Source of the DNA: Anaerocolumna sp.
GTDB lineage: Bacteria; Bacillota; Clostridia; Lachnospirales; Lachnospiraceae
Reading direction: 5' to 3'
Assembly: GCA_029256725.1 (NCBI GenBank)
Contig: JAQSXJ010000062.1
Location: 1 to 56,194, forward strand
Length of the DNA stretch: 56,194 nucleotides
Part shown: positions 36,491-45,332 of the stretch, one piece after another
How positions within the stretch are numbered: the first letter of the stretch is position 1
Layout of the letters: every line of letters begins with the position of its first letter
Program-made: the position numbers and the translations under genes
Notes under the pieces: model-generated
What the model was told of the DNA's origin: nothing
Database searches by the model: none
Seen by the model: the letters and a program-made list of their open reading frames with translations, nothing else

Positions 36491-37390
36491 GTGGAAGCAC
36501 AAAAGGATTTAGTAGCTCATAAAGAATTAGTGAAAATGCGTAAGAGAGAAAATAGGAAGAAATTTACCAGAACCCTGTTTAACAGAAAGATTGTATTTAT
36601 CAGTTTCATAGGAGTTATCGTTTTTATATTAGTTGCTATCTTTGCACCGGTTTTAGCACCCCATGACCCCAATAAGACCAATTTAATGGACAGCTTGCAG
36701 AATCCAAGCATGAAATATTTACTGGGAACGGATAATTCAGGGCGAGATATCTTAAGCCGTATCCTCTACGGATCACAGGTGTCCTTATTAGTTGGTGTAC
36801 TGGCAGTAGTTATTGCCTGTGCTATTGGAACTTTCTTTGGTATGGTTGCAGGTTTCTTCGGAGGAGCCATTGATGACGTTATTAACCGTGTCAGCGAAGC
36901 CATCCGTTCCATTCCTCAGATTATATTTGCAATGGCCCTGTGTGCCGTATTTGGCGGTGGAATCTTAAACCTTGCCATCGTACTTGGTATTTCCAATATG
37001 GCAATCTACATCCGTATGATGAGAGGCCAGGTACTTTCTATTAAAGAAACAGATTATATCATGGCAGGTAAGCTCCAGGGTAACAGAAGTTTCCGTTTGA
37101 TGTTCAAACACATACTGCCAAACAGTATATCACCTATTATTGTAACAATGACACAGCAGGTAGGACAGACCATCCTTGCAGAAGCAGGTTTGAGTTTCTT
37201 AGGACTTGGCATCAGCCAGCCTACAGCCTCCTGGGGAAGTATCGTAAGTGACGGAAGAAACTATCTGCTTCAGAATCCGACTTTTTCCATTGCACCGGGT
37301 GTCTGTATCGCATTACTGGTTATATTCCTGAATACTCTTGGTGATGGTGTAAGAGATGCACTGGATCCAAGGCTCAGAGGTGAAATCTAA
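36491..37390 (+). CDS. ABC transporter permease, DppC/OppC type
   Basis: A 300-residue second permease: N-terminal cytoplasmic segment, first helix IVFISFIGVIVFILVAIFAPVLAPHDPN, the LLGTDNSGRDILSRILYGSQVSLLVG signature, EAA loop ETDYIMAGKLQGNRSFRLMFKHILPNSISPIIV, and the C-terminal NTLGDGVRDALDPRLRGEI typical of DppC. GTG 36491 is preferred as start because AGAGGTG lies 7-13 nt upstream; the in-frame GTG at 36482 is part of that ribosome site. Confidence 0.94.
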   Translation: MEAQKDLVAHKELVKMRKRENRKKFTRTLFNRKIVFISFIGVIVFILVAIFAPVLAPHDPNKTNLMDSLQNPSMKYLLGTDNSGRDILSRILYGSQVSLLVGVLAVVIACAIGTFFGMVAGFFGGAIDDVINRVSEAIRSIPQIIFAMALCAVFGGGILNLAIVLGISNMAIYIRMMRGQVLSIKETDYIMAGKLQGNRSFRLMFKHILPNSISPIIVTMTQQVGQTILAEAGLSFLGLGISQPTASWGSIVSDGRNYLLQNPTFSIAPGVCIALLVIFLNTLGDGVRDALDPRLRGEI

Positions 37391-37408
37391 CAGGAGGAAC
37401 AAAAGTAT

Positions 37409-39439
37409 ATGAGACATCTTTTAGAGATAAATAAAATACAGACCTGCTTTATGACAAACGGTTCCAGAGTACGTGCAGTTGACGGTGTCTCCCTATATCT
37501 GGACAGGGGAGAAATCATAGGAATCGTAGGAGAGTCAGGCAGCGGTAAATCAGTAACAATGCTCAGTGCTCTGCAATTAATTGGTGCGCCGGGAAAGGTA
37601 GAAAGCGGAGAAGTACGTTTAGAAGGCGTTGATGCCAACCTGCTTGAATATGATGCCAACAGTGCCCAGATGAGAGACGTCAGAGGCGGTCGTATCAGCA
37701 TGATCTTCCAGGAACCTATGACCTCGTTAAATCCTGTATTAACCATTGGTTTTCAGATACAGGAAAATATCATACAGCATTTAAAGCTCAGCAAAGAAGA
37801 GGCGAAAGCCAGAACCATTGAGATGTTAAAGCTGGTTAAGATACCCGATGCAGAACAGCGCTTTGATTATTATCCTCAGCAGTTCTCCGGTGGTATGAGA
37901 CAGAGAATCATGATCGCTATGGCAATGTCTTCAAAACCGGATATTCTGATAGCCGATGAGGCTACAACGGCTCTTGATGTTACCACCCAGGCACAGCTCC
38001 TAGAAATGATAAGGGACATTGCAAAGGAAACCAATACAGCTGTTATTATAGTTACCCATAACCTTGGCATCGTAGCCAGATTCTCTGAGAGGATTTATGT
38101 TATGTATTCCGGAAGTGTAATGGAAACAGCCGAAACAGCAGAAATCTTTAAGCAGCCGGAGCATCCTTATACCAAAAGTTTGTTAAGGGCTATTCCAAGG
38201 CTGGATGATCCAAAAGACCGTGTATTGATTCCTATCGACGGACTTCCGCCAAATCCTGCCACAAGACCGGAATACTGTCCTTTCTATGATCGTTGTGAGT
38301 ACCACATGGATAAGTGTCTCAAAGGCCTTAAGCCAGAGCTCAAAGAAGTGGGGAAAGATCATTTCGCAGCCTGCTGTCTGACAAAAGAAGAGATGCAGTT
38401 GAAAGAGGAAGAAGTAAGAAACAAACCTCAGAAAGCTGCACCGGTTAGAAAGTTAAAAGATGAGATTTGTCTTGAAACCAAGAATGTAAGAAAATCCTTC
38501 CCTATCTTTAAAGGAATGATGCGTAAAAAGATTGGTGAAGTAAAAGCCATTGAAGAGATTTCCTTTAAGGTGAAAAAAGGTGAAACCCTTGGAATCGTTG
38601 GAGAATCCGGCTGTGGCAAGACAACAATGGCACGCTGTATCATGAGAGTATATAAACCCGACGAAGGCAGTATTGTATTTGATGGTACTGACATTGCAGG
38701 GTTTAAGGATAAGGAAATGAGACCCTTCAGGTCTAAGATAGCCATGATATTCCAGGATCCTTATTCCTCACTTGACCCCAGACAGTCAGCTGGTTCTATT
38801 GTTGGAGAATCCTTAAAAATTAGTAAAAAGTGTAAGTCACAGAAGGAATATGATGACAGAGTAGATGAACTGTTCCGACTGGTTGGTCTGGATCCTGCCC
38901 TAAAGGACAGGGTGCCTCATGAATTTTCAGGCGGACAGCGCCAGAGAATTGGTATAGCAAGAGCTCTTTCTTCTGAACCGGACTTGATTATCTGCGATGA
39001 GCCTATATCGGCACTGGATGTATCCATACAGGCACAGATTATCAACCTCTTAGAAGAACTGCAGGCTAAGTTAGGTATCAGCTATATGTTCATAGCTCAT
39101 GACCTTGCAGTAGTAAAGCATATCAGTGACAGAATACTTGTAATGTATCTGGGACGTGTAGTTGAAATTGCGGAATGCGAGGCACTTTATAATAATACCT
39201 TACATCCCTATACCAAGGCCCTCCTTGCAGCGGTACCGGTTGCTGATCCGGAAGTGGAGGCACAGCGAAAGAGAGTTCCCATTCAGGGAGAAGTTCCAAG
39301 TATCGTTAACAGACCAAAGGGTTGTCCCTTTAATGACCGCTGCAGCCATGTAATGGATTGCTGCCGTGAAAAGATTCCACAGCTTAAGGATGTGGGAGAC
39401 GGACACGAAGTAGCATGTTTCCTGTACGATAAGAAATAA
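37409..39439 (+). CDS. Double ABC ATP-binding protein (DppD-DppF fusion, GsiA-like)
   Basis: A 676-residue cytoplasmic ATPase with two complete ABC cassettes in one chain. Cassette 1 has Walker A GESGSGKS, signature FSGGMRQRI and Walker B ILIADEAT, followed by the oligopeptide-type C-terminal Cys motif (CPFYDRCEYHMDKC), which in DppD proteins binds an Fe-S cluster. Cassette 2 begins near 350 with Walker A GESGCGKT, signature FSGGQRQRIGIARAL, LIICDEPISALD, and its own CPFNDRCSHVMDCC. Most Dpp systems use two separate ATPases, while fusion is known in GsiA. Ribosome site CAGGAGG before ATG 37409. Confidence 0.95.
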   Translation: MRHLLEINKIQTCFMTNGSRVRAVDGVSLYLDRGEIIGIVGESGSGKSVTMLSALQLIGAPGKVESGEVRLEGVDANLLEYDANSAQMRDVRGGRISMIFQEPMTSLNPVLTIGFQIQENIIQHLKLSKEEAKARTIEMLKLVKIPDAEQRFDYYPQQFSGGMRQRIMIAMAMSSKPDILIADEATTALDVTTQAQLLEMIRDIAKETNTAVIIVTHNLGIVARFSERIYVMYSGSVMETAETAEIFKQPEHPYTKSLLRAIPRLDDPKDRVLIPIDGLPPNPATRPEYCPFYDRCEYHMDKCLKGLKPELKEVGKDHFAACCLTKEEMQLKEEEVRNKPQKAAPVRKLKDEICLETKNVRKSFPIFKGMMRKKIGEVKAIEEISFKVKKGETLGIVGESGCGKTTMARCIMRVYKPDEGSIVFDGTDIAGFKDKEMRPFRSKIAMIFQDPYSSLDPRQSAGSIVGESLKISKKCKSQKEYDDRVDELFRLVGLDPALKDRVPHEFSGGQRQRIGIARALSSEPDLIICDEPISALDVSIQAQIINLLEELQAKLGISYMFIAHDLAVVKHISDRILVMYLGRVVEIAECEALYNNTLHPYTKALLAAVPVADPEVEAQRKRVPIQGEVPSIVNRPKGCPFNDRCSHVMDCCREKIPQLKDVGDGHEVACFLYDKK

Positions 39440-39455
39440 GTTGTAATGATGCCTC

Positions 39456-39556
39456 AGGGCGTGTTTGAAAACGACACATCCTAGGCGTTATCATGGGTTT
39501 TCGAGTGAAAGAAAATTCAGAAAAGAAAGGATGCCACTAGCAGATTCTTTCACTCA
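39456..39556. promoter_or_regulatory. Solo MITE end and hairpin between the ATPase and dehydratase genes
   Basis: AGGGCGTGTTTGAAAAC (39456-39472) matches the end of the element at 35286-35441 (revcomp AGCGTGTCTGAAAACT). Further on, GAGTGAAAGAA (39502-39512) pairs perfectly with TTCTTTCACTC (39546-39556). No partner end is seen, so this may be an element remnant. The hairpin could process or stabilise the operon mRNA. Confidence 0.5.
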
Positions 39557-39616
39557 GTTATAAATATCAAATGTGGCAGTATCGCAGTTATGAAAGCGGT
39601 ACTCAAGGGTGCAAGT

Positions 39617-40612
39617 ATGTTTGAGAGTAAGATTAAGGTACAGATTCCGATTCTTTCAAGTGATTCGGATGAGAAATTGCTTTTTGCGAAACAGATGGGA
39701 CTTAAAAATGTCTTCGTAATGTTTAGAGATGAGGACAGCAATTATGACTCTGTTATGCGTTTCTTTGAAAGATGTGCTAAATTTGATTTAACAGTTAACG
39801 ATGCAGGTAATGTAAATATGTATAAGCATCCTTCCATCCACTTAGGTCTTCCTGAAAGAGATGATTGGATTGCTAAATACAATGATTTTAACCGTGTTTT
39901 AGGAAAAGCGGGCATCAGAGTAGGATATATCACCTGGGATCAGGGACGTGTATCCACCACACGTTTTGCAGTAGGTGAACACACCAGAGGAGCAGTAGGA
40001 AGAATCGTAGATATGGACGAGCTTAACAAACGTCCTTTATTCTTCGACCGGGAATATGAAAAAGAAGAAATGTGGAATAACTTTAAATACTTCATGGACC
40101 GTGTACTTCCTGTTTGTGAGGAGGCGGATATTCGTCTGGCCTTACATCCCAATGATCCTCCGGTTCCGACTTTAGAGGGTGTCTGCAATCTAATCCAGTC
40201 TGCAGAGGATTATAAGAGAGCCTTTGACATGGTTGGTAACAGCCCTTATCTGGGAATGAAATTCTGTGTTGGCTGCTGGTTAGAAGGCGGAGACAGATTC
40301 GGTAACCTGTTAGAGGATATCAAGTACTTCGTAGAGAATAAGAAAGTACATATCGTACATTTTAGAAATGTAAGCAATACCCTTCCTTATTTCGAAGAAA
40401 CCTTACTGGAAGATGGATATATGGATATGTATAAAGTTATGAAGCAGTTCGTGGAAAGCGGTTATGACGGCGCAATGCATTGTGATCATGTTCCTGATTT
40501 TACCGAAGGATGCGGCGGAAAAGAATCAGCCTTTGCTTATTCCACAGGCTATTTAAAAGCCTTGATCCACGGTGCTACCGCAGAACTCAACGCAGAAATT
40601 GGAAAAAAATAA
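39617..40612 (+). CDS. uxuA-like: Mannonate dehydratase (UxuA)-family TIM-barrel protein
   Basis: UxuA dehydrates D-mannonate to 2-keto-3-deoxy-gluconate in uronate breakdown. The 331-residue product has the family's metal-ligand blocks: RLALHPNDPP (His/Asp), GMKFCVGCWLEGGD (Cys), HIVHFRNVSN (His) and GAMHCDHVPDF (Asp/His), plus MDMYKVMKQFVESGYDG. It lacks the exact E. coli N-terminus, so it may belong to an isofunctional or divergent subgroup acting on another aldonate. ATG 39617 has AAGGG 7 nt upstream; ATG 39590, in frame, has none. Cytosolic, first catabolic gene after the transporter. Confidence 0.85.
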   Translation: MFESKIKVQIPILSSDSDEKLLFAKQMGLKNVFVMFRDEDSNYDSVMRFFERCAKFDLTVNDAGNVNMYKHPSIHLGLPERDDWIAKYNDFNRVLGKAGIRVGYITWDQGRVSTTRFAVGEHTRGAVGRIVDMDELNKRPLFFDREYEKEEMWNNFKYFMDRVLPVCEEADIRLALHPNDPPVPTLEGVCNLIQSAEDYKRAFDMVGNSPYLGMKFCVGCWLEGGDRFGNLLEDIKYFVENKKVHIVHFRNVSNTLPYFEETLLEDGYMDMYKVMKQFVESGYDGAMHCDHVPDFTEGCGGKESAFAYSTGYLKALIHGATAELNAEIGKK

Positions 40613-40655
40613 TAGCCAGGAATAACAGAATGCAGTATAGTTAAATTAGTTATAG

Positions 40656-40690
40656 CTATTCAGTACATCGGATAAATTCTTACTGAATAG
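40656..40690 (+). promoter_or_regulatory. Intercistronic hairpin
   Basis: CTATTCAGTA (40656-40665) pairs perfectly with TACTGAATAG (40681-40690) in the 109-bp gap before the UxaA-family gene. No T run follows, so a terminator is unlikely; mRNA processing or stability is possible. Confidence 0.5.
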
Positions 40691-40721
40691 TCTCTGTTAG
40701 TTATTCTTTGGAGGTGCCGTT

Positions 40722-41957
40722 ATGGAGGAATTTCAGAATAGTAAAGCTACATTTCAAGGTATTGTCAGAAGTGATAACCGCGTTGGTACAAGAAATTATA
40801 TCGGTGTAATAGCAACGGAAAATGAGTCAGCAACCGTTGCCAGGCAGATTGCGGATTATTTTACAGCAGACCGTCTGGCCGGTTTCAGAAATATAGACGG
40901 AGTGATTCCTTTTATCACTACATTAGGCGGAGCATTGGATATCAAAGGACAGATTTTAGAGGTCATGCGAAGAACCATGCTTGGTTATATACATAATCCT
41001 AATATCGGCGGTATGCTGGTGGTTTCACTTCATGATAATAAATACAGCGTAGAGGGATTTTTTGAAGCAGAACAGTTAAGCGAAGGCCCTTTCTTAAAGA
41101 AATTAGTCGTATGCAGAGAAGGCGGCAGCCGGAAAAGCGTAGAAAAGGGAATAGATATCGTTTACGGAATGCTGCAAAAGGCAAATGCGGTAAGCAGAAC
41201 GTCAGTCTCTGCTGATAAACTGGTAGTTGGACTTAAATGCGGCGGTACCAATAAACTCTCCGGGATATCGGCTAATCCGGCACTTGGTGTTGCTGCGGAT
41301 CTGTTAGTAGGAGCCGGTGCAACGGTTATATTAAGTGAAACCATGGAGCTATACGGTGTCCAGGAGGAATTGTTAAAAAGAACAGCTAATGCAGAAGTAC
41401 ACCAAAAATTGGTGAACCGTCTGAACTGGTGGGTGAGGGCAGTCCAGTTAAAGGAACTGCTGGCCTCCGGGGAAGAATTCCGGGGAGAGTTCTGGGATAT
41501 CGATCATTCCTATCTTGAGGAACAAGCCTATAAAGGTGTCGGACTTAAGAAGTCAGGTACCACTCCCCTTATGGAAGTGTATCAATATGCGCAGCCTGTC
41601 AGACAGAAAGGGCTGGTATTTATGGATACACCGGGATATGATGCAGTTGCGGTTACCGGCCAGATTGCCGGAGGCGCAACAATGATTGCTTATACTACCG
41701 GGACAGGTTCCTGTTTTGGAGCTTATCCATCACCGGTGGTTAAGATGGCAGCATCTGATGATGTTTATGAAAGTATGCTTTCCGATATAGATATGAGCTG
41801 CGGCGATATCTTAAAAGGGGAAGCAAGTATAGAAGAAACCGGCAGACGGATCTTTGAACGATTATTAAGAATCGCTTCCGGTGAAAAAGCAAAAGCCGAA
41901 TTAAACTGTGTCGGCAGAAATGAATACTCACCCTGGCAGATTGGCTCTATCGGCTAG
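40722..41957 (+). CDS. UxaA/GarD-family sugar-acid dehydratase (main domain)
   Basis: Altronate/galactarate dehydratase family protein of 411 residues, corresponding to the large C-terminal (GD_AH_C) part without the small N-terminal SAF domain, which many Firmicutes encode separately or lack. Start block GIVRSDNRVGTRNYIGVIATENESAT is clearly family-like; later LVVGLKCGGTNKLSGISANPALGVAADLLVGAGATVILSET is the best-conserved block, with MDTPGYDAVAVTGQIAGGATMIAYTTGTGSCFGAYPSPVVK near 305. Positions where I expect a family Cys (N-C-S-A-T and H..GCG) read ESAT and FITTLGGALD, so the metal site of the first half differs. Expected role: dehydration of a hexarate or aldonate. GGAGG before ATG 40722. 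Confidence 0.82.
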   Translation: MEEFQNSKATFQGIVRSDNRVGTRNYIGVIATENESATVARQIADYFTADRLAGFRNIDGVIPFITTLGGALDIKGQILEVMRRTMLGYIHNPNIGGMLVVSLHDNKYSVEGFFEAEQLSEGPFLKKLVVCREGGSRKSVEKGIDIVYGMLQKANAVSRTSVSADKLVVGLKCGGTNKLSGISANPALGVAADLLVGAGATVILSETMELYGVQEELLKRTANAEVHQKLVNRLNWWVRAVQLKELLASGEEFRGEFWDIDHSYLEEQAYKGVGLKKSGTTPLMEVYQYAQPVRQKGLVFMDTPGYDAVAVTGQIAGGATMIAYTTGTGSCFGAYPSPVVKMAASDDVYESMLSDIDMSCGDILKGEASIEETGRRIFERLLRIASGEKAKAELNCVGRNEYSPWQIGSIG

Positions 41958-42191
41958 TGTGGAATAAAAGACACTCCACACTTCTAATTTGGGCAGTACC
42001 AAGCAGGCTTACGGTATGCATGGTTGCAAGTGTGAAATAAAAAGCATTTCACACTTCTAATTTGGGCAGTACCGCAAGCAGGCTTGCGGTATGCATGGGT
42101 GTTAGTGTGAATTATAAAGAAGCATAATCTCACACTCTGATTTGTGGCAGTGCTACATCTGAAAGCAGATGCGGCATGCAATGAGAGCTAG
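41958..42191 (+). repeat. Three tandem copies of a two-hairpin RNA-like element
   Basis: Copies at 41958-42030, 42031-42105 and 42106-42191. Each opens with a hairpin (TGTGGA..TCCACA; TGTGAAAT..ATTTCACA; TGTGAATTAT..ATAAT-C-TCACA), then CTnTnATTTG-GGCAGT, then a second hairpin (TACC-AAG/CTTACGGTA; TACCGCAAG/CTTGCGGTA; TGCTACATCTG/CAGATGCGGCA) and GCATGC-A-TG. Stem bases differ between copies but pairing is largely kept, which points to selection for structure. The array fills the whole gap between the UxaA-family and garR-like genes. Confidence 0.8.
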
Positions 42192-42210
42192 TTTGATTGG
42201 AGTGTGCCAA

Positions 42211-42225
42211 GCCGCCAAGGGCGGC
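42211..42225 (+). promoter_or_regulatory. GC-rich hairpin just before the garR-like ribosome site
   Basis: GCCGCC-AAG-GGCGGC, a perfect 6-bp stem with a 3-nt loop, ends 5 nt before GGAGG (42231-42235). It could tune translation or block upstream RNA decay. Confidence 0.55.
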
Positions 42226-42240
42226 GATAAGGAGGAAAAT

Positions 42241-43125
42241 ATGAAATTAGGATTTATAGGACTTGGTATAATGGGAAAACCAATGAGCAAGAACCTGATC
42301 AAAGCAGGTCATGAGTTGGTTGTATCTGATATAAATGAAGCTTCTGTAAAAGAATTAACAGACCTTGGAGCAAAAGCGGTTGAAAACGGAGCAGCAGTAG
42401 CAGCAGAGTGTGATCTGATCATAACCATGCTTCCCAACTCTCCTCATGTAAGAACCGTTATTCTTGGAAAAGGCGGAGTTCTTGAGACAGCAAAGGCTGG
42501 AACCGTAGTAATTGATATGAGTTCCATTGATCCCATGGAATCCAAAGCGATCGGTGCAGCAATGGAGGAAAAAGGTGTAGAACTTTTAGATGCACCAGTA
42601 AGCGGAGGAGAGCCTAAAGCTGTTGACGGAACTCTTTCTGTTATGGTTGGCGGTAAGAAAGAAAGCTTTGATAAATACTATGACCTATTAATGAACATGG
42701 CTGGTTCCGTAGTGTACGTAGGAAGCCTAGGCTCCGGTAATATTGCAAAACTGTCCAATCAGATGATTGTAGCACTTAACATTGCGGCAATGTCTGAAGC
42801 ACTTACTCTGGCTAAGAAAGCAGGGGCTGATCCTGAGCTTGTATATCAGGCGATTCGCGGCGGACTTGCAGGTTCCACAGTATTGGATGCCAAAGCACCT
42901 ATGGTATTAAATCGTAACTTTAATCCGGGTTTTCGAATTGAACTTCATATCAAGGATTTAAACAATGCTTTAAATGCAGCACATGCAATCAGTGCGCCTA
43001 CTCCTTTGACAGCACAGGTAATGGAAATGATGCAGGCCTTAAAAGCAGACGGACATGAGAAAGAAGATCACAGCAGCATCGCTAAGTACTATGAGAAAAT
43101 CGCAAATGTAACTATCGAAAGCTAA
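42241..43125 (+). CDS. garR: 2-hydroxy-3-oxopropionate (tartronate semialdehyde) reductase, GarR-like
   Basis: An NAD(P)H-dependent beta-hydroxyacid dehydrogenase of 294 residues. Rossmann motif GFIGLGIMGKPMSKNLIKAGH at the N-terminus, substrate-binding signature DAPVSGGEPKAVDGTL (~120), and the catalytic Lys in GSGNIAKLSNQMIVALNIAAMSEAL (~170), with the usual helical C-terminus. GarR reduces tartronate semialdehyde to D-glycerate, which matches the glycerate kinase two genes downstream. Start at 42241 after AAGGAGG; the frame continues upstream, but that region is the hairpin array. It forms an operon with the next two genes. Confidence 0.93.
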   Translation: MKLGFIGLGIMGKPMSKNLIKAGHELVVSDINEASVKELTDLGAKAVENGAAVAAECDLIITMLPNSPHVRTVILGKGGVLETAKAGTVVIDMSSIDPMESKAIGAAMEEKGVELLDAPVSGGEPKAVDGTLSVMVGGKKESFDKYYDLLMNMAGSVVYVGSLGSGNIAKLSNQMIVALNIAAMSEALTLAKKAGADPELVYQAIRGGLAGSTVLDAKAPMVLNRNFNPGFRIELHIKDLNNALNAAHAISAPTPLTAQVMEMMQALKADGHEKEDHSSIAKYYEKIANVTIES

Positions 43126-43146
43126 CAGACAGGAAGAAGGATTACG

Positions 43147-44034
43147 ATGTTTAAGCCACAGGGTATTATACCACCTATTATTACACCCTTTACAGAGGCG
43201 GGTGAAATCAATGAACCTGTTTTAAGACAATTGGTAGACCATTTGATTGGACAAGGCGTTCATGGATTATTTCCACTTGGTACCACCGGAGAGTTTTATG
43301 CCTTAGATCTTTCAGAAAGCAAAAGAATCCTGTCTATTGTGAAAGAGCAGACCGCAGGCAGAGTTCCGCTTTATGCAGGAGCGAATCATATCACCACCAG
43401 AGGAACCATTGAACTGGCACATATTGCAGAAGAAATCGGTGCAGATGCACTTTCAGTGCTAACCCCTATGTTTATATCACAAACTCAGGCAGAGATATAC
43501 GAATTTTATAAAACAGTCGCAGCGAATACCTCCCTGCCTGTCATCATATATAATAACAAACCGAAAACCAATGTTACCGTAACACCGGAAACAATTGCAA
43601 GACTTTCTGAAATTCCGAATATTGTGGGAGTAAAGGATAGTACCGGTGATTTTACCAATACAGAAGAATATATCAGACTGACTAGAGGGAATGATAAGTT
43701 CAGCGTATTGTTAGGAAGAGATACCTTGATTTATGCTGGCTTGAGTTACGGAGCAACAGGAGCAATCGCCTCTTGTGCCAATGTAGCACCCGGTATTGCT
43801 GTTGATATCTATAATAAGTATATGGCTGGTGATTTAGAGGGAGCTCTGGAAGCACAGTTTAAGCTGGCACCTTTAAGAATAGCCTGCAACATGGGAACCT
43901 TTCCCCAGGCAATCAAAGAAGGCCTTAATATGCTTGGTTTCCCGGTAGGTAAATGCCTTGACCCCATAGCAGAGTTACTGCCGGAGGAAAAAGCAAAGTT
44001 ACAAAAAGTATTATGTGATATGGGCTTACTTTAA
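43147..44034 (+). CDS. Dihydrodipicolinate synthase (DapA)-family lyase/aldolase
   Basis: A 295-residue class-I (Schiff-base) TIM-barrel enzyme. Motifs: PPIITPFTEAGEIN, the GTTGEF substrate-carboxylate loop (~45), IIYNNKPKTNV (catalytic Tyr) and GVKDSTGDFTN (Schiff-base Lys ~159). DapA itself would be expected in a lysine locus. Here, between a GarR-like reductase and glycerate kinase, a 2-keto-3-deoxy-sugar-acid aldolase or a 5-keto-4-deoxyglucarate-processing enzyme is more likely (inference). It would yield pyruvate plus tartronate semialdehyde or a similar aldehyde. Ribosome site AGAAGGA; spacing of 21 bp from garR. Confidence 0.85.
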   Translation: MFKPQGIIPPIITPFTEAGEINEPVLRQLVDHLIGQGVHGLFPLGTTGEFYALDLSESKRILSIVKEQTAGRVPLYAGANHITTRGTIELAHIAEEIGADALSVLTPMFISQTQAEIYEFYKTVAANTSLPVIIYNNKPKTNVTVTPETIARLSEIPNIVGVKDSTGDFTNTEEYIRLTRGNDKFSVLLGRDTLIYAGLSYGATGAIASCANVAPGIAVDIYNKYMAGDLEGALEAQFKLAPLRIACNMGTFPQAIKEGLNMLGFPVGKCLDPIAELLPEEKAKLQKVLCDMGLL

Positions 44035-44139
44035 AGTAACAAAGGTGACGCCACACATGGGAGTAGTTGAAAAAACATATAGACGTTTTATCAACCTCCT
44101 GAATTGTACGTGTGCCTGGGCCCACAGATGGGAGTTAGT

Positions 44140-45282
44140 ATGAAGAAATGTATTGTTATCCCGGATTCTTTTAAGGGTACATTAAGTTCCATGGAAATAT
44201 GTGAGATTATGAGAAACAGCATTCACAAACACTATCCGGATTGTGAAGTAATTGAGATACCCATTGCGGACGGTGGCGAAGGAACGGTGGACTGCTTCCT
44301 AAAGACATTGCAGGCAGAAGCAATACAGATAGAAGCGGAAGGACCTTATGGAGATAAGATACCGGTAACCTATGCCAGAATGGGAGACTGTGCAGTAATT
44401 GAAGTAGCATCTGCAGCCGGGCTTCCTATGGCAGAGAGACTGAATCGTCTGGATCCTTGCCATGCGACGACCTACGGTCTGGGAACAATCATGAAACATG
44501 CAATCTGCTCCATGAAATGCAGGAAGCTGATAATCGGTTTAGGCGGCAGCTGTACCAATGACGGCGGAATAGGTATGGCGAAAGCTTTAGGCGGCAGATT
44601 TTATAACAAAGAAGGAAAAGAATTCTTTCCGGCAGCCTGCGAAATGGAACAGATTGAACGTATAGATATATCTGAAATCCGTAAACTGACGGATGGGATT
44701 GAGATTATTGGAATGTGTGATATTGACAACCCGATGTTTGGTCCCTCCGGTGCAGCTTATGTCTTTGGACCTCAAAAAGGAGCGGATCCTGAAACGGTTC
44801 AGTTATTGGATAAGCAGCTAAAGGCACTGGCAAAGGCTATGGAAACTTCAACGGGAAGAGATATTTCAAAGCTTCCCGGCGGAGGAGCAGCAGGCGGTCT
44901 TGGTGCCGGCCTGGCAGTCTTTACGGAGGCAACGCTTAGATCCGGTATCCAGACTTTATTAGAGCTGGTAGGCTTTGATGAGCTGGTACAAGACGCAGAT
45001 ATGGTCTTTACCGGAGAAGGAAAGATTGATGTACAGAGTTTAAGGGGAAAAGCAGTAATCGGTATAGCACAGCGAACGAAAAAATACAGTATTCCTGTTA
45101 TTGCCGTTGTGGGAGCCATTGGCGATGGCGTAGAAGAAGCCTATGATATGGGTGTAAGCGCGGTCTTTAGCATTAACCGTCAGCCTATGCCTTTTGATAA
45201 AGCGCGCCATCTCAGCAACACTAATTTAGAAGGTACTATGGATAATCTGCTTCGTTATTATAAAAGTACCCATGTGATGTAA
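44140..45282 (+). CDS. garK: Glycerate kinase (GarK/GlxK family)
   Basis: Phosphorylates D-glycerate with ATP to a phosphoglycerate that enters lower glycolysis. The 380-residue protein has the family's N-terminal block CIVIPDSFKGTLSSMEICEIM, PIADGGEGTVDCF, GLGGSCTNDGGIGMAKALG (~130), LPGGGAAGGLGAGLAVF (~240) and DMVFTGEGKIDVQSLRGKA (~285). The start at 44140 follows GGGAGTTAGT; an upstream in-frame ATG at 44104 is not preceded by a ribosome site. It is the last gene of the sugar-acid operon; a probable terminator is at 45333-45382. Confidence 0.94.
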   Translation: MKKCIVIPDSFKGTLSSMEICEIMRNSIHKHYPDCEVIEIPIADGGEGTVDCFLKTLQAEAIQIEAEGPYGDKIPVTYARMGDCAVIEVASAAGLPMAERLNRLDPCHATTYGLGTIMKHAICSMKCRKLIIGLGGSCTNDGGIGMAKALGGRFYNKEGKEFFPAACEMEQIERIDISEIRKLTDGIEIIGMCDIDNPMFGPSGAAYVFGPQKGADPETVQLLDKQLKALAKAMETSTGRDISKLPGGGAAGGLGAGLAVFTEATLRSGIQTLLELVGFDELVQDADMVFTGEGKIDVQSLRGKAVIGIAQRTKKYSIPVIAVVGAIGDGVEEAYDMGVSAVFSINRQPMPFDKARHLSNTNLEGTMDNLLRYYKSTHVM

Positions 45283-45332
45283 ATTAATACCTCAAATTAA
45301 ATTACATTTAGTTCAAATAGATATAGATAATG

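Noticed and set aside
43147..44034. Lysine-pathway dapA
   Set aside because: The fold is right but the neighbours are sugar-acid catabolic genes, so the lysine function was not assigned.
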